Source of the DNA: Polynucleobacter tropicus
Lineage (GTDB): Bacteria; Pseudomonadota; Gammaproteobacteria; Burkholderiales; Burkholderiaceae
NCBI RefSeq assembly: GCF_013307225.1
Contig: NZ_CP028942.1
Span: 1,976,808 to 2,040,807 of the forward strand
Length of the DNA stretch: 64,000 bases
Reading direction: 5' to 3'
The position numbers were made by a program, and so were the translations under genes. The notes beneath the pieces are model-generated. The model saw only the letters and a program-made list of their open reading frames with translations, searched no databases and was not told where the DNA came from. Shown piece after piece: positions 63,495 to 64,000 of this stretch (position 1 is its first letter; each line of letters begins with the position of its first letter).

Positions 63495-64000
63495 ATGAGC
63501 AACCTACAAAATCCTCCCGCCTTGAATTCAATTAGTCCTTTTGGCTTTTGGGACGGCGCCGTTGGCGCTCTCTCGCGCGAACTATCGCCACAACAGTTTA
63601 AAACTTGGATACAACCTTTAGTATTACTATCTTTTGATGAGGGTGATCGCTTACTAACAATTGGCGCTCCAAACCGCTTTAAGCTGGATTGGATCAAAAA
63701 GACTTTTGCGGAACGCTTCCAGGAGATGGCGGCGGACTACTTTGGTGGGCCAATTAATGTTCATTTTGCGTTGGCGGTTGAGGGTGCTGCGCCCACAAAA
63801 CCAAATGGCGCCGACGAGGTTTCTAACCCGCCCGTAAGCGTTGAAGTACAAACAAACACCACGCCAAGCGTTTCAATTGAAGAGCAATCCTTTGAAATTG
63901 AGGATCATTCAAAACTCAACCCAAACCTCACTTTTGAAACTTTTGTAACCGGAAAAGCAAATCAACTGGCGAGGGCGGCTTCAATTCAAGTGGCCCATAA
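63495..64000 (+). CDS. dnaA: Chromosomal replication initiator protein DnaA (3' end cut)
   Basis: ATG 63495 opens the N-terminal domain I of DnaA (FWDGAVGALSRELSPQQFKTWIQPL, then LTIGAPNRFKLDWIKKTF), a Pro/Thr/Glu-rich linker, and the start of the AAA+ domain (LNPNLTFETFVTGKANQLARAA). The window ends about at residue 168, before the Walker A motif. DnaA initiates replication at oriC by binding the boxes upstream of its own gene. Confidence 0.96.
   Translation, partial: MSNLQNPPALNSISPFGFWDGAVGALSRELSPQQFKTWIQPLVLLSFDEGDRLLTIGAPNRFKLDWIKKTFAERFQEMAADYFGGPINVHFALAVEGAAPTKPNGADEVSNPPVSVEVQTNTTPSVSIEEQSFEIEDHSKLNPNLTFETFVTGKANQLARAASIQVAH

Overview
The window looks like a Polynucleobacter-type betaproteobacterium (Burkholderiaceae): a freshwater bacterium with a small genome and moderately low GC. 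This rests on gene content and order (gatCAB, mreBCD-mrdAB, def-fmt-rsmB-DUF4390-NtrY/NtrX-like, rpmH-rnpA-yidD-yidC-mnmE next to dnaA) and on protein sequences typical of that group. No database search was run. The right edge is the replication origin region: rpmH and dnaA diverge around an AT-rich spacer with two perfect, inverted DnaA boxes.

Layout. 1-9.6 kb: a DUF484 gene cut by the left edge, the gatCAB amidotransferase operon (minus), and the divergent rod-shape operon mreB-mreC-mreD-mrdA-mrdB (plus). 9.6-26.2 kb: mixed chromosomal genes, including HU, an LpxO-like lipid A hydroxylase, carbonic anhydrase, a late acyltransferase, a phosphoesterase next to a Ser/Thr kinase-UspA fusion, a dicarboxylate transporter, a pseudouridine synthase, release factor 3, small envelope proteins, a MOSC/GNAT/phosphatase run, MipA and Dps. 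Two genes here are broken: a small membrane protein gene with a one-base frameshift in an A7 tract, and a substrate-binding protein gene with an internal deletion. prfC has no ATG, GTG or TTG in front of its P-loop and probably starts at AUU.

26.2-44.04 kb is accessory DNA attached to a tRNA-Phe gene. A 45-bp perfect direct repeat of the tRNA 3' half (27953-27997 and 43966-44010) bounds a 16-kb island. It holds a type I restriction-modification operon (hsdM-hsdS-hsdR, with an unknown gene in front and a DUF5655 gene behind), three tyrosine recombinases, several unrecognised genes and a 600-base non-coding block rich in perfect hairpins. Outside the island, two further decayed copies of the tRNA 3' end plus its terminator (about 26222-26281 and 26736-26797) enclose single cargo genes, which suggests repeated integration at this site.

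44.1-64 kb is core chromosome: an OsmC-YcaO fusion, the NtrY/NtrX-like two-component pair at the end of the def-fmt-rsmB operon, a compact DprA, topoisomerase III overlapping convergently with an MnmC-like oxidoreductase, GTP-dependent PEP carboxykinase, and the mnmE-yidC-yidD-rnpA-rpmH cluster reading away from dnaA.
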